Source: an uncultured Eggerthella sp. (GTDB lineage: Bacteria > Actinomycetota > Coriobacteriia > Coriobacteriales > Eggerthellaceae). From it: 7,011 nucleotides of DNA. Shown piece after piece: positions 1 to 6,661 of this stretch. A program made the translations under genes and the position numbers. Positions within the stretch are counted from its first letter, which is position 1. Every line of letters begins with the position of its first letter. The stretch lies in assembly GCA_900551155.1 (NCBI GenBank), contig URVA01000073.1:1-7011 (forward strand), in the 5' to 3' direction. The notes beneath the pieces were generated by a model that had not been told where the DNA came from, ran no database searches, and saw nothing but the letters and a program-made list of their open reading frames with translations.

Positions 1-547
1 GAAGCCACTCAACGCGCTCTTGCGCCATGGCAAGCATTTCTTCACGATCGCCAAACTGCAAAGCACCGGGCTGACAAGTGGAAACACAAGCTGGCATCAT
101 GCCATTTTCAATACGGTCAATACAACCGGTGCACTTATTAATGGTTCCCATCTCGCCATGATAGCGAGGAACATCGTAAGGACATGCCGAAGAGCAACGA
201 CGACAGCCCATACACTTGGATTCATCAACGGTTACAAAGCCAGTTTCTTCATCCTTATACAAGGCTCCTGCAGGGCATACCGCCACACAGCCCGCATCAC
301 TACAATGCTGACAAGCACGACGACCAAATGCCCATTTAACGCCCTTGGAACCACCATCGTGTTCAGCAAAGGTCACGATAAGACGAGTATCGCCACCAAT
401 ATCTGCTGGGTTTTGGTAACTACCCGTAAAGGTGTTTTCATTGGTTCCCGTTGGTGAAGGTAAATCATTCCAGCACTTGCAGGCTACCTGACAACCCTTA
501 CAAGCAGTGCACTTGGAGGAATCGAAATAAATTGCTTTTTCTGACAT
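1..547 (-). CDS. fdhB: Formate dehydrogenase iron-sulfur (beta) subunit, 3' end outside the window
   Basis: This is the electron-transfer subunit of a formate dehydrogenase, passing electrons from FdhA towards a membrane cytochrome. The reading frame is open from ATG (545-547) to the window edge, 182 residues, so the C-terminus is missing. It has four ferredoxin-type Cys clusters: C13-C16-C19-C23 (CTACKGCQVAC), C79-C82-C87-C91, C112-C115-C118-C122 (CMGCRRCSSACP), and C139-C142-C154-C158. This is the 16-ligand, four-[4Fe-4S] pattern of FdnH/HybA/DmsB-type subunits. There is one extra Cys, C25. No signal peptide is visible, so it presumably rides with Tat-exported FdhA, as known for this family. 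A strong AAGGAGG (556-562) overlaps the fdhA stop codon, and the start lies 13 bp after that stop, so translation is probably coupled. The FdnH-type C-terminal membrane anchor cannot be judged here. Confidence 0.95.
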   Translation of the reverse strand, partial: MSEKAIYFDSSKCTACKGCQVACKCWNDLPSPTGTNENTFTGSYQNPADIGGDTRLIVTFAEHDGGSKGVKWAFGRRACQHCSDAGCVAVCPAGALYKDEETGFVTVDESKCMGCRRCSSACPYDVPRYHGEMGTINKCTGCIDRIENGMMPACVSTCQPGALQFGDREEMLAMAQERVEWL

Positions 548-555
548 GATTTATC

Positions 556-562
556 CCTCCTT
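556..562 (-). promoter_or_regulatory. fdhB ribosome binding site overlapping the fdhA stop
   Basis: AAGGAGG on the minus strand lies 8 nt before the fdhB ATG. Its first two bases fall within the fdhA TAA codon (561-563), which suggests coupled translation of the two subunits. Confidence 0.85.
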
Positions 563-3500
563 ATGCTTTCTCGATATTGACGAGGAATGCTTTGTATTCG
601 GGTGTTTGCGAATTAGGATCGCCAACATTAGGGGTAAGGTCATTTACCACATCACCCGTGCCGAACAAATCAGACCAGCCAAAGTGATGCGTAAGACCAA
701 CCAGGTGCTGAGTGTTGCCATGAACCGTAAACGGCTTAATGCGCTTGGTAACAACCGCATTTACCTCTACCGAACCACGGTTATTCCATACACGAACCAT
801 GTCTCCACTTGCAATGCCCTTTTCGCTTGCCAGCTCTTCACTAATCTCAATAAACTGCGAAGGCATAGCTTCAACCAAAGCGGGGCATGCACGGCTCTGA
901 CCACCAGTTTGCCAATGTTCGGTAACCGAATAGGTAGTTGCAACGATAGGATAATCACTTGCAGAACCATGCTTGGTGGATTCGTTGTTTGCAAACTTCA
1001 TGCAAGGACTGTTGAGCGATCCGTTAAGCAAGTTCGTTTCAACAGGCGTTTCGAAAGGTTCGAAGTGCTCTGGCAAAGGACCATCTTCCATACCGTAGCT
1101 TTCAAGACGACCATTTTGTTCCCACAGCATAAAGAATGCTTTGTTGTTAGGTGGAACAGGATCGTCACCCTTCTTAGCAACGAAGTCTGCTGCGTCATTC
1201 AAGATCCAGCTATCGCCCGTCCATTCGCATAAAACCTTATCAGGATTCCAAGGCTTGCCATTAATGTCGGCAGAAGCGCGGTTGTACAAAATACGACGGT
1301 TGTTTGGCCATGCATAAGCCCAGGTGGTATTAAGACCAAGTCCTGTCTTGTCCGAATTGTCGCGCTGACCAATTGGCTGCTGTGCGGGATCTAATGGAGC
1401 ATCATTGTTGTTGTAGAAGCCGCCATAAATCCACATTGCGCATGCGGTAGTACCATCAGCCTTCAAATCCGCATAACCTGCAAGCAAAGCGGTTTCTGGA
1501 TTGTCGGAAGTCGTATTGCAGTTGGTACCTTCGATGGTGTAACCATTCAAAGCCCATGCAACAGGATGAGGATCAATCTTGCCATCTACGTAGTAGTCCC
1601 ACTTAGTATTCAAGATAGGATCAGGATTTGCGCCGCCTTCTTCGCGATACAAGCGACAAATTTCTTGCCACAGCAAATCAACCATTTCGTAGTCAGGCTT
1701 TGAATCTTCCCAAGGCTCAACTGCTTGATAGCGCCACTGCAACCAACGACCGGAATTAGCAATCGTACCAGGCTTTTCGTAAATCAAAGCACAAGGCAAG
1801 AAATACACTGAGGTATTAATATCAGCAGGATTCATATCAGGAGCTTTCCAGAAGCTTGCCGATTCGGTGATAACCTGGTCTGCTACTACCAACCAATCAA
1901 GTTTTGCCATGCTTCGACGTACAAAGCCTGCATTAGGAGCACTGTGGCACGGATTCATACCCCAGTTAAAGTAGCCCTTGATAATTTCTTGGTCCATCAA
2001 TTCGAAGGTAGACATAATAGTGAAGTCAGGGCTGGAAGGAACCTTTGGCCACCAGTCGTATCCGTAATCATTGTCTACCGTTGCAGCATCGCCAAACCAT
2101 TCCTTCAAACTAGAAATAAGGAACTTAGGCTTATTGGTGTAGTAACCATCTGAATAAGTTTCGCCTTCAAGCCATTTGCGCAAAGAAGCACGGGCAGTAT
2201 CGTTTGGCCACTTCAGATAGGCAGGATGTTCGTTAACCAACATGCCCATATCAGTAGCGCCCTGTACGTTAGGTTCACCACGCAGTGCGTTTACGCCGCC
2301 ACCAGGAATACCAATATTGCCAAGAAGCAGCTGCAATACCGACATTGCACGCGTGTTCTGAGCGCCATAGGTATGTTGCGTTTGACCTAATGCATACAGA
2401 ATCGAGCCCGCTTTGCCAGGCTGACCAGTAGAAGCATACGTGGAGTAAACCAGCTCAAGCGTTTCTTTGTCCATACCACAGATACTGCAAACCGTATCCA
2501 TATCATAGCGAGAATAGTGCTTCTTGAACTGCTGGAATACACACATAGGATCCTGAAGTGTCATATCCTTCTTTGGATGTTCGACAACAGGTGGAGTAAA
2601 TTCTGGAACACCAGGAGCAACTGCCCAAGCGTAATCACCGTTGGCTGAAGTATCCCACGTAGATTCGCTTTCTACCTGATAATGCCAGGTTGCATTGGAA
2701 TACTTACCTGTTTCTTCGTCCCAACCACTAAAGAAGCCAGTTTCAGGATCGAATTCATAATCAGGATCAAGCAGATAACTTGCGTTGGTGTAATTCAACA
2801 CATAATCGTGCTGCCACAAATCGTTTTCGATAATGTAGTTATAAAGACCACCGAAGAATGCAATATCCGTACCACTTCGAATTGGGCAGTAAATGTCTGC
2901 CTGTTCAGCCGTACGAGTATAACGAGGATCAACTACGATCCACTTTGCACCATTATCGTGTGCTTTATGAATCCAGCGCGAGCTAACCGGATGGTTTTCG
3001 GCGCTGTTAGAACCGATGTTCATAATGACATCGGAATTTTGGAAGTCGCACCAATGGCTCGTCATTGAGCCGCGACCAAATGAAGCCGCCAGACCGGCGA
3101 CGGTAGGGCCGTGTCAAACTCGGGCTTGGTTATCGATTGCAACGACACCAAGCGAGCGCATAGCCTTAAGAATTAAATATTCTTCTTCAGAGTTTTCCTG
3201 AGAACCACCCAAGCTTGCAATAGCTGGAGTGTAGTTCACCGTGAGACCTGCTTCGTTCTTTTCTACAAACGTAGCATCTCGCGTTTCCTTTACCTTGCGA
3301 GCAATTTCAGCAATAGCATCTTGCCAGCTGATAGGCTCCCATTCGCTTGAACCAGGACGACGAACAAGCGGGGTGGATTGACGCTTCGGGTTTTTTACGA
3401 TCTCGTTCGTGGCGGGATCAACAATGTTGCGAAGCTGGAACATTGTTGCACCCTTCGGGCACAAGCCACCTTGGTTGATGGGATGGTCGGGATCGCCTTC

Positions 3501-3716
3501 TACATTGATAAGCTCGCCATCACGAACAGAACACAAAGAACCGCAACCACCAGCACAGTAGCAGCAGATGTTCGTGTATTCCTCCGTGTTGACAAGCTTC
3601 CATTCAGAAGAGGATTCAACCGCCAAAACCGGCGAGGGAGACATGAACTCATAGGCCATACTAGTTGCAAAAACTGCACCAGCAGCTTTTAAAAAACTAC
3701 GACGCGATAGTTCCAT
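561..3716 (-). CDS. fdhA: Formate dehydrogenase alpha subunit, Tat-exported selenoprotein (FdnG-like)
   Basis: This is the catalytic subunit that oxidises formate to CO2 at a molybdenum or tungsten bis-pyranopterin centre, probably on the outer face of the membrane. It is 1051 aa; E. coli FdnG is about 1015. The N-terminus carries a twin-arginine signal (SRRSFLK, residues 4-10), with likely cleavage after SPVLA (A32). One [4Fe-4S] site follows: C51-x2-C54-x3-C58 ... C86 (LCPKG). TGA at 3114-3116 is Sec201 in the diagnostic context ARV-U-HGPTVAGLA, with His202 next to it, and the frame continues unbroken to TAA at 561. The conserved cofactor segment ALRGEPNVQGATD lies near residue 479, and a C-terminal molybdopterin-dinucleotide-binding domain fills roughly the last 130 residues. 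The start is fixed by the Tat motif and by AAGGAG at 3725-3730. A naive call would split the gene at the TGA into 200- and 834-aa pieces; it is not a pseudogene. Confidence 0.97.
3085..3116 (-). promoter_or_regulatory. SECIS element and Sec UGA codon of fdhA
   Basis: In the mRNA the UGA (3116-3114) is followed by 12 nt. A 6-bp stem comes next, GUCGCC (3101-3096) with GGCGGC (3090-3085), all pairs Watson-Crick except one U-G. It closes the pentaloop GGUCU (3095-3091). The loop sequence and its distance from UGA (18 nt) match my recollection of the E. coli fdhF SECIS that SelB binds. Where E. coli has a bulged U, this stem has a C or U-G position instead. It directs Sec insertion rather than termination. 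Confidence 0.9.
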
Positions 3717-3724
3717 TTCCCACT

Positions 3725-3730
3725 CTCCTT
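3725..3730 (-). promoter_or_regulatory. fdhA ribosome binding site
   Basis: AAGGAG lies 8 nt upstream of the fdhA ATG (3714-3716) and supports that start, which also gives a complete Tat signal. Confidence 0.8.
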
Positions 3731-3756
3731 TCTTCTTGCCTTGTCTGCGCTTTTAG

Positions 3757-3774
3757 GCGAAAGCACATTTCCGC
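3757..3774 (-). promoter_or_regulatory. Hairpin in the fdhA leader, with an overlapping alternative fold
   Basis: In the fdhA mRNA direction, GCGGAA and UUUCGC pair over 6 bp (one G-U) around a 6-nt loop. The 3' arm region can instead pair as GCUUU with AAAGC (3764-3760 with 3753-3749). The two folds share bases and exclude each other. They lie about 20-50 nt upstream of the ribosome binding site. A regulatory role is inference only. Confidence 0.3.
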
Positions 3775-3799
3775 TAGGGTGAGTGTATCGTGCTCTGTC

Positions 3800-3834
3800 T
3801 TGCCAACTTCGCGACGATCGCCCTCCTTTGGCAA
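3800..3834. repeat. 7-bp inverted repeat TTGCCAA / TTGGCAA
   Basis: Perfect arms at 3800-3806 and 3828-3834 have a 21-bp spacer in the shared control region. This could be a two-site operator or a weak leader hairpin, and chance is also possible. Confidence 0.3.
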
Positions 3835-3849
3835 CGCTTTCGATAAGCG
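3835..3849. repeat. Small perfect hairpin CGCTT-TCGAT-AAGCG
   Basis: Five-bp arms surround a 5-nt loop, directly next to the right arm of the 3800-3834 inverted repeat. It has no T-tract on either strand that would make it a terminator. Confidence 0.3.
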
Positions 3850-3985
3850 GTATGAATCGTTTAATTATTCTGGATAGAGAATGGTTATTGCAGAGGGGTA
3901 TGTTTCCCTATCTATAAGGCATTTTGCCGATTACGGTATCGAGTGCAGCACCAAACGATATCGAAGACGGCGCGCACCAATCAGC

Positions 3986-3994
3986 TGATATACT
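3986..3994 (+). promoter_or_regulatory. Candidate extended -10 promoter for selD
   Basis: TG-A-TATACT matches the extended -10 form TGnTATAAT except for one base in the hexamer. No -35 resembling TTGACA is found 16-18 bp upstream, which is tolerated in extended -10 promoters. Transcription would begin near 4000, giving a leader of about 20 nt. A weaker alternative upstream is TTGCAG (3888-3893) with TATAAG (3913-3918) at a long 19-bp spacing. Confidence 0.4.
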
Positions 3995-4006
3995 CACCTT
4001 CAGAAG

Positions 4007-4014
4007 AAAGGAGG
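4007..4014 (+). promoter_or_regulatory. selD ribosome binding site
   Basis: AAAGGAGG lies 6 nt before the ATG at 4021. It decides the start against an in-frame upstream ATG at 3943 that has no such site. Confidence 0.85.
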
Positions 4015-4020
4015 ATAGGT

Positions 4021-5172
4021 ATGCCCTTATTTGAATGTGGCTCTGAAGCAGACGTAGATGCTTGCGTAAGTTCTTGCTCATGTGGACCTGTAGGCGCTTC
4101 CGAAATTGAACGCATACGCCTCACGCAGCTAACCTCAAAAGGCGGTTGAGCAGCCAAATGGAGTCCGGGAGACCTCAAGGACATACTTTCTTCTTTTAAT
4201 AAAGCAGGATCTTTGCCTGTTGATAATAGATTATTGCTTGGATACGAAACGAACGACGATGCTGCGGTGTGGAAAATATCCGATTCGTTGGCAGCAGTAC
4301 TTACCGTTGATTTCTTTACCCCCATTGTTGATGACCCCTATGATTTTGGCTGCGTTGCTGCCGCTAATGCTTTATCTGATGTTTTCGCTATGGGGGCAAC
4401 ACCTCATATAGCACTCAATTTACTGGCACTTGACGCGGCACTCGGCCCAAATGTTGCAGCTGCCATCTTGGAAGGTGGCGCAGATAAAGTTCGGGAAGCA
4501 GGTGCATTTATTTCTGGCGGTCACACCATTGATGATCCTGAGCCAAAATACGGCCTTTGCGTTTTCGGCACGGTAAATCCCGACCACATAATTCGCAATG
4601 AGGGCGCTCAATCAGGAGATGTTTTGTATTTAACAAAGCCACTGGGTACGGGAATCATGAGCGCGGCATTACATATTAGCCATATTTCTGGCACGGATAT
4701 GCAACCTGTTATTGATTCGATGAAAGAACTCAACGCCGCAGGAAGCACCGCCATGATAGCAGCACATGCTCATGCTGCCACCGACATAACGGGATTTGGT
4801 CTTGCGGGTCATTTACACGAAATGCTTAAAGCAAGCAACTGCTCTGCGACACTAGACTTTGATGCACTTCCCCTATTCGATGGCGTTTGGGATTTGGCCT
4901 GTGCGTATTGTCGCCCCGGCAAAACGTTTGCAATCATAGACGACTTAGAAGGCGTAATTACACAAGGTAATCTTGATGACGATACGTTCGACAATCGTCT
5001 GGGCATTATTTGCGACCCTCAAACCTCGGGCGGGCTCTTGGTAGCGATCGATCCTGACTTTGCTCATTTATTTGAAGAAACGTTCTTCAATAAAACAGGG
5101 CGTATGCCAAGCCGCATAGGAACTATCACTGAAGGAAGCACGGGAACTATTTCGCTTGCCGATACACGCTAA
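4021..5172 (+). CDS. selD: Selenophosphate synthetase (selenide, water dikinase), itself a selenoprotein
   Basis: SelD makes selenophosphate from selenide and ATP, the donor for Sec-tRNA and 2-selenouridine in the cytoplasm. The product is 383 aa with TGA (4147-4149) as Sec43 in LTQLTSKGG-U-AAKWSP. Sec43 aligns with E. coli Cys17 and K46 with catalytic Lys20. The ATP/Mg-binding Asp residues D80 (NDDAAV), D97 (VDFF) and D120 (NALSD) correspond to E. coli D51, D68 and D91. GGHTID, DITGFGLAGHL and CDPQTSGG are also present, so the protein looks complete and active. The first 30 residues exceed the E. coli N-terminus and contain C6, C15, C19 and C21, which is unusual. Because the enzyme needs Sec to be made, it may limit its own synthesis. 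Ignoring the TGA would give a false start near 4213. Its neighbours are a Sec-dependent FDH (divergent) and a selenium-type operon (convergent). Confidence 0.96.
4147..4177 (+). promoter_or_regulatory. SECIS-like element and Sec UGA codon of selD
   Basis: UGA at 4147-4149 is followed after 9 nt by UGGAGUC (4159-4165) and GACCUCA (4171-4177). These pair over 7 positions with one A-C mismatch and one G-U, closing the loop CGGGA (4166-4170). Loop G residues lie about 17-19 nt after the UGA, close to the 18 nt seen for fdhA. The stem is weaker than that of fdhA, and a variant with a bulged C is also possible. Confidence 0.75.
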
Positions 5173-5198
5173 AATACACGCTAAAATATGCGCTAAGA
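5163..5198. repeat. 12-bp tandem repeat, three copies, across the selD/desulfurase convergent junction
   Basis: TACACGCTAAAA occurs exactly at 5163-5174 and 5175-5186, and a third copy at 5187-5198 (TATGCGCTAAGA) has three changes. The array covers the last selD codons, the 20-bp gap and the last desulfurase codons. Because the unit is a multiple of three, each copy presents TAA in the selD frame (5170, 5182, 5194) and TAG in the opposite frame (5193-5195, 5181-5183, 5169-5171). Confidence 0.85.
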
Positions 5199-6344
5199 TC
5201 TTGCCATTGTTATGCAGCTTTGAAGTGCTTTAATCCCCTGCTCTATTTCTTCTTCGGTAGTAAAGTAAGAAAAACTAAAACGGACCACACCGCTCTCTTC
5301 GGTGCCGAGGCATTTGTGCATAAGCGGAGCACAATGAGCACCTGCACGAGTACAGATGTCAAACTCGGAGGCAAGCATATCTGCCAAATAAGAGGAATCT
5401 ATACCCTCTGCCTGAATAGAAACAATTCCACAACGACCAAATGAATTGTGACCACCCACAACACGAACGCCTTCGATAGAAGAAACGCCCTGCACAAAAC
5501 GATCCGCCAATGCCACAAGATACTCATGAACGGAATCGATGCCTTGTTCTTGCAAGAAGGAGACCCCTGCTGCCAAACCCGCCAATCCGTGAGCATTTAT
5601 CGTCCCTGCCTCAAGGGATTCAGGCATAAATCGGGGATGACGTTCATCGAAGGAATGAACTCCCGAACCGCCTTCAAGTAAAGGACGTATTTCAAGCGAA
5701 GGACGTACACACAAACCCCCGGTACCCTGAGGGCCAAATAAACTTTTATGCCCGGTAAAGCACAACACATCTGCCCCAATATCCCGCATAGAAACAGGAT
5801 ATGATCCTGCTGTTTGCGCCGCGTCTAATACAAAAAGGGCGCCTGCAGCATGAGCAGCTTGCGCCATCCTTTTCGCATCATAAATATCGCCCGTGACATT
5901 GGAAGCATGAGTAACTGCAACAAGCGACACATCCCCAGAAGAAAGTGCCTGTTCATAGAGAGAGTAATCCAGGGATCCATCACGTTGCACAGGAATAATT
6001 TCTATTTCGCAGTGCAGTTCATCGCGCAGGCAAAACAGCGGACGCAATACCGAATTATGAGATGCTGCGGTGCTAACTAGTTTGCTTCTAGGTTTCACCA
6101 ATCCCTGAAGCGCAATGTTCAAAGCCATTGTGGCATTCAGGGTAAAAGCAACCCCATTAGGAGAAGGAACATCGAGCAAGGCCGCAATTCGTTCGCGCGC
6201 TTCAAATACCGCCCGCCCTGCAGCCAACGAAGCAGGATGCACTCCTCTACCCACTCCGCCAAAAGAACAGAGAGCCGCACAAATAGCCTGAGTTACCTCT
6301 TCAGGCTTTTTCATCGTTGTTGCTGCGTTATCGAAGTAAATCAA
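5193..6344 (-). CDS. Cysteine desulfurase-family PLP enzyme of the selenium-associated type
   Basis: This is a class V aminotransferase-fold enzyme expected to remove S from cysteine or Se from selenocysteine using pyridoxal phosphate. It has 383 aa from the TTG at 6344. Visible motifs are YFDNAATT at the N-terminus, the PLP-stacking His96 (ASHNS), Asp174 and Gln177 (LDAAQTAG), the PLP Lys200 (TGHKSLFGPQGTGG), and the catalytic loop Cys338 (RAGAHCAP). It resembles the subfamily often found beside selD and yedF genes more than housekeeping IscS or SufS. For the start, TTG at 6344 gives the family-typical MIYFDNAATT and lies 6 nt after AAGGAAG (6357-6351). GTG at 6347 (3 nt spacing) and GTG at 6365 (390 aa) are alternatives. 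It is the last gene of a minus-strand operon, 79 bp after the DUF3343 gene. Whether it prefers Se or S cannot be read from the sequence. Confidence 0.92.
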   Translation of the reverse strand: MIYFDNAATTMKKPEEVTQAICAALCSFGGVGRGVHPASLAAGRAVFEARERIAALLDVPSPNGVAFTLNATMALNIALQGLVKPRSKLVSTAASHNSVLRPLFCLRDELHCEIEIIPVQRDGSLDYSLYEQALSSGDVSLVAVTHASNVTGDIYDAKRMAQAAHAAGALFVLDAAQTAGSYPVSMRDIGADVLCFTGHKSLFGPQGTGGLCVRPSLEIRPLLEGGSGVHSFDERHPRFMPESLEAGTINAHGLAGLAAGVSFLQEQGIDSVHEYLVALADRFVQGVSSIEGVRVVGGHNSFGRCGIVSIQAEGIDSSYLADMLASEFDICTRAGAHCAPLMHKCLGTEESGVVRFSFSYFTTEEEIEQGIKALQSCITMARS

Positions 6345-6350
6345 CACGAA

Positions 6351-6357
6351 CTTCCTT
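6351..6357 (-). promoter_or_regulatory. Ribosome binding site deciding the desulfurase start
   Basis: AAGGAAG lies 6 nt before TTG (6342-6344) and only 3 nt before GTG (6345-6347). It lies downstream of the GTG at 6365, so the longer 390-aa start would leave it inside the coding region. This favours TTG 6344. Confidence 0.55.
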
Positions 6358-6383
6358 AAGACCACTCAATTAAGGCCACTCAA
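6356..6383. repeat. 14-bp tandem repeat just upstream of the desulfurase start
   Basis: TTAAGACCACTCAA (6356-6369) is followed directly by TTAAGGCCACTCAA (6370-6383), with a single mismatch. The copy nearest the gene overlaps the first bases of its ribosome binding site. This looks like a recent local duplication in the intercistronic gap. Confidence 0.8.
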
Positions 6384-6406
6384 CGCTTAGGTTTAATACC
6401 AAGCGC
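6383..6406 (-). other. Intercistronic RNA hairpin between the DUF3343 and desulfurase genes
   Basis: In the mRNA, GCGCUUGG (6406-6399) pairs with CC-U-AAGCGU (6391-6383). This gives 8 bp including one G-U, one bulged U, and a 7-nt A/U-rich loop. It starts about 18 nt after the DUF3343 stop codon. No U-tract follows, so it is not an intrinsic terminator; it could be a processing or stability element. Confidence 0.5.
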
Positions 6407-6423
6407 ACGCAAGAGAATACTTG

Positions 6424-6636
6424 CTAGAAAACATGGATGTCTTCTATCTGTAAGCAGGCATCACGAATTACCTTTTCTATTGCCTCTTGCGATTCAACAG
6501 GCGCGCTCCAAGACAAACCACACCCTGCAGAAATACTTCTTGGAATAGTAGTCAAGCGCCCTGGTATTCCCCTATTTTTGCATGCTTTTTCAAAAGAAAA
6601 GGCATCAGCGGTCGTATGAAATGTAACTACTACCAT
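6424..6636 (-). CDS. DUF3343 (putative Se/S carrier-like) small protein
   Basis: This is a 70-aa protein of the DUF3343 family, for which a role as selenium or sulfur carrier has been proposed from gene neighbourhood but which I regard as not biochemically settled. It starts MVVVTFHTTADAF, the usual N-terminal strand, and contains the family signature IPRSISAGCGLSW with the single conserved Cys at position 39. There is also a less conserved Cys19. The ATG at 6634-6636 is preceded by AGGA (6645-6642) with 5 nt spacing. The frame stays open upstream to a TTG at 6735 (103 aa), but that start lacks a ribosome binding site, and the added 33 residues come from a region that folds into a long RNA helix. 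It sits between the yedF-like and desulfurase genes in the same direction, which supports a role in moving Se/S from the desulfurase. Confidence 0.85.
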   Translation of the reverse strand: MVVVTFHTTADAFSFEKACKNRGIPGRLTTIPRSISAGCGLSWSAPVESQEAIEKVIRDACLQIEDIHVF

Positions 6637-6661
6637 TGTTTTCCTGCCGAGTTTTTCGTAT

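Larger units (their letters stand above)
3717..4020. other. Divergent intergenic control region between fdhA and selD
   Basis: These 304 bp separate the two divergent selenoprotein genes and must carry the promoters of both. I see the two ribosome binding sites, a plausible selD promoter, and short inverted repeats at 3749-3774, 3800-3834 and 3835-3849. I see no clear FNR-type or CRP-type palindrome and no convincing fdhA promoter. A plus-strand frame of 35 codons (3881-3988) lacks a good ribosome binding site and overlaps the proposed selD promoter, so I do not call it a gene. Confidence 0.6.

Noticed and set aside
4..15. 12-bp match GCCACTCAACGC shared with 6375-6386
   Set aside because: The first copy is ordinary fdhB coding sequence and the match does not extend; chance over 7 kb is sufficient.
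20..457. Plus-strand open frame of 145 codons
   Set aside because: It is antisense to fdhB, whose 16 cluster cysteines are clear in the minus frame.
546..1232. Plus-strand open frame of 228 codons
   Set aside because: It lies entirely antisense to fdhA and the fdhA-fdhB junction, matches no family I recognise, and has no ribosome binding site. The fdhA frame on the other strand is unmistakable.
3114..3116. Nonsense mutation in a formate dehydrogenase pseudogene
   Set aside because: The TGA is exactly at the Sec site, the flanking residues are the conserved FDH ones, a SECIS with the standard loop follows, and the rest of the frame is intact.
3881..3988. 35-codon small ORF upstream of selD
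   Set aside because: It has no good ribosome binding site, a basic random-looking C-terminus, and its end overlaps the proposed selD promoter.
4147..4149. Frameshifted or truncated selD
   Set aside because: The TGA falls at the Cys/Sec position of the SelD family in the GG-U-AAK context, and the downstream frame is complete.
6345..6423. Possible tiny coding segment in the DUF3343-desulfurase gap
   Set aside because: Only frames of about a dozen or so codons are available, including a 13-codon one from an ATG overlapping the DUF3343 end. None has a ribosome binding site or a recognisable product.
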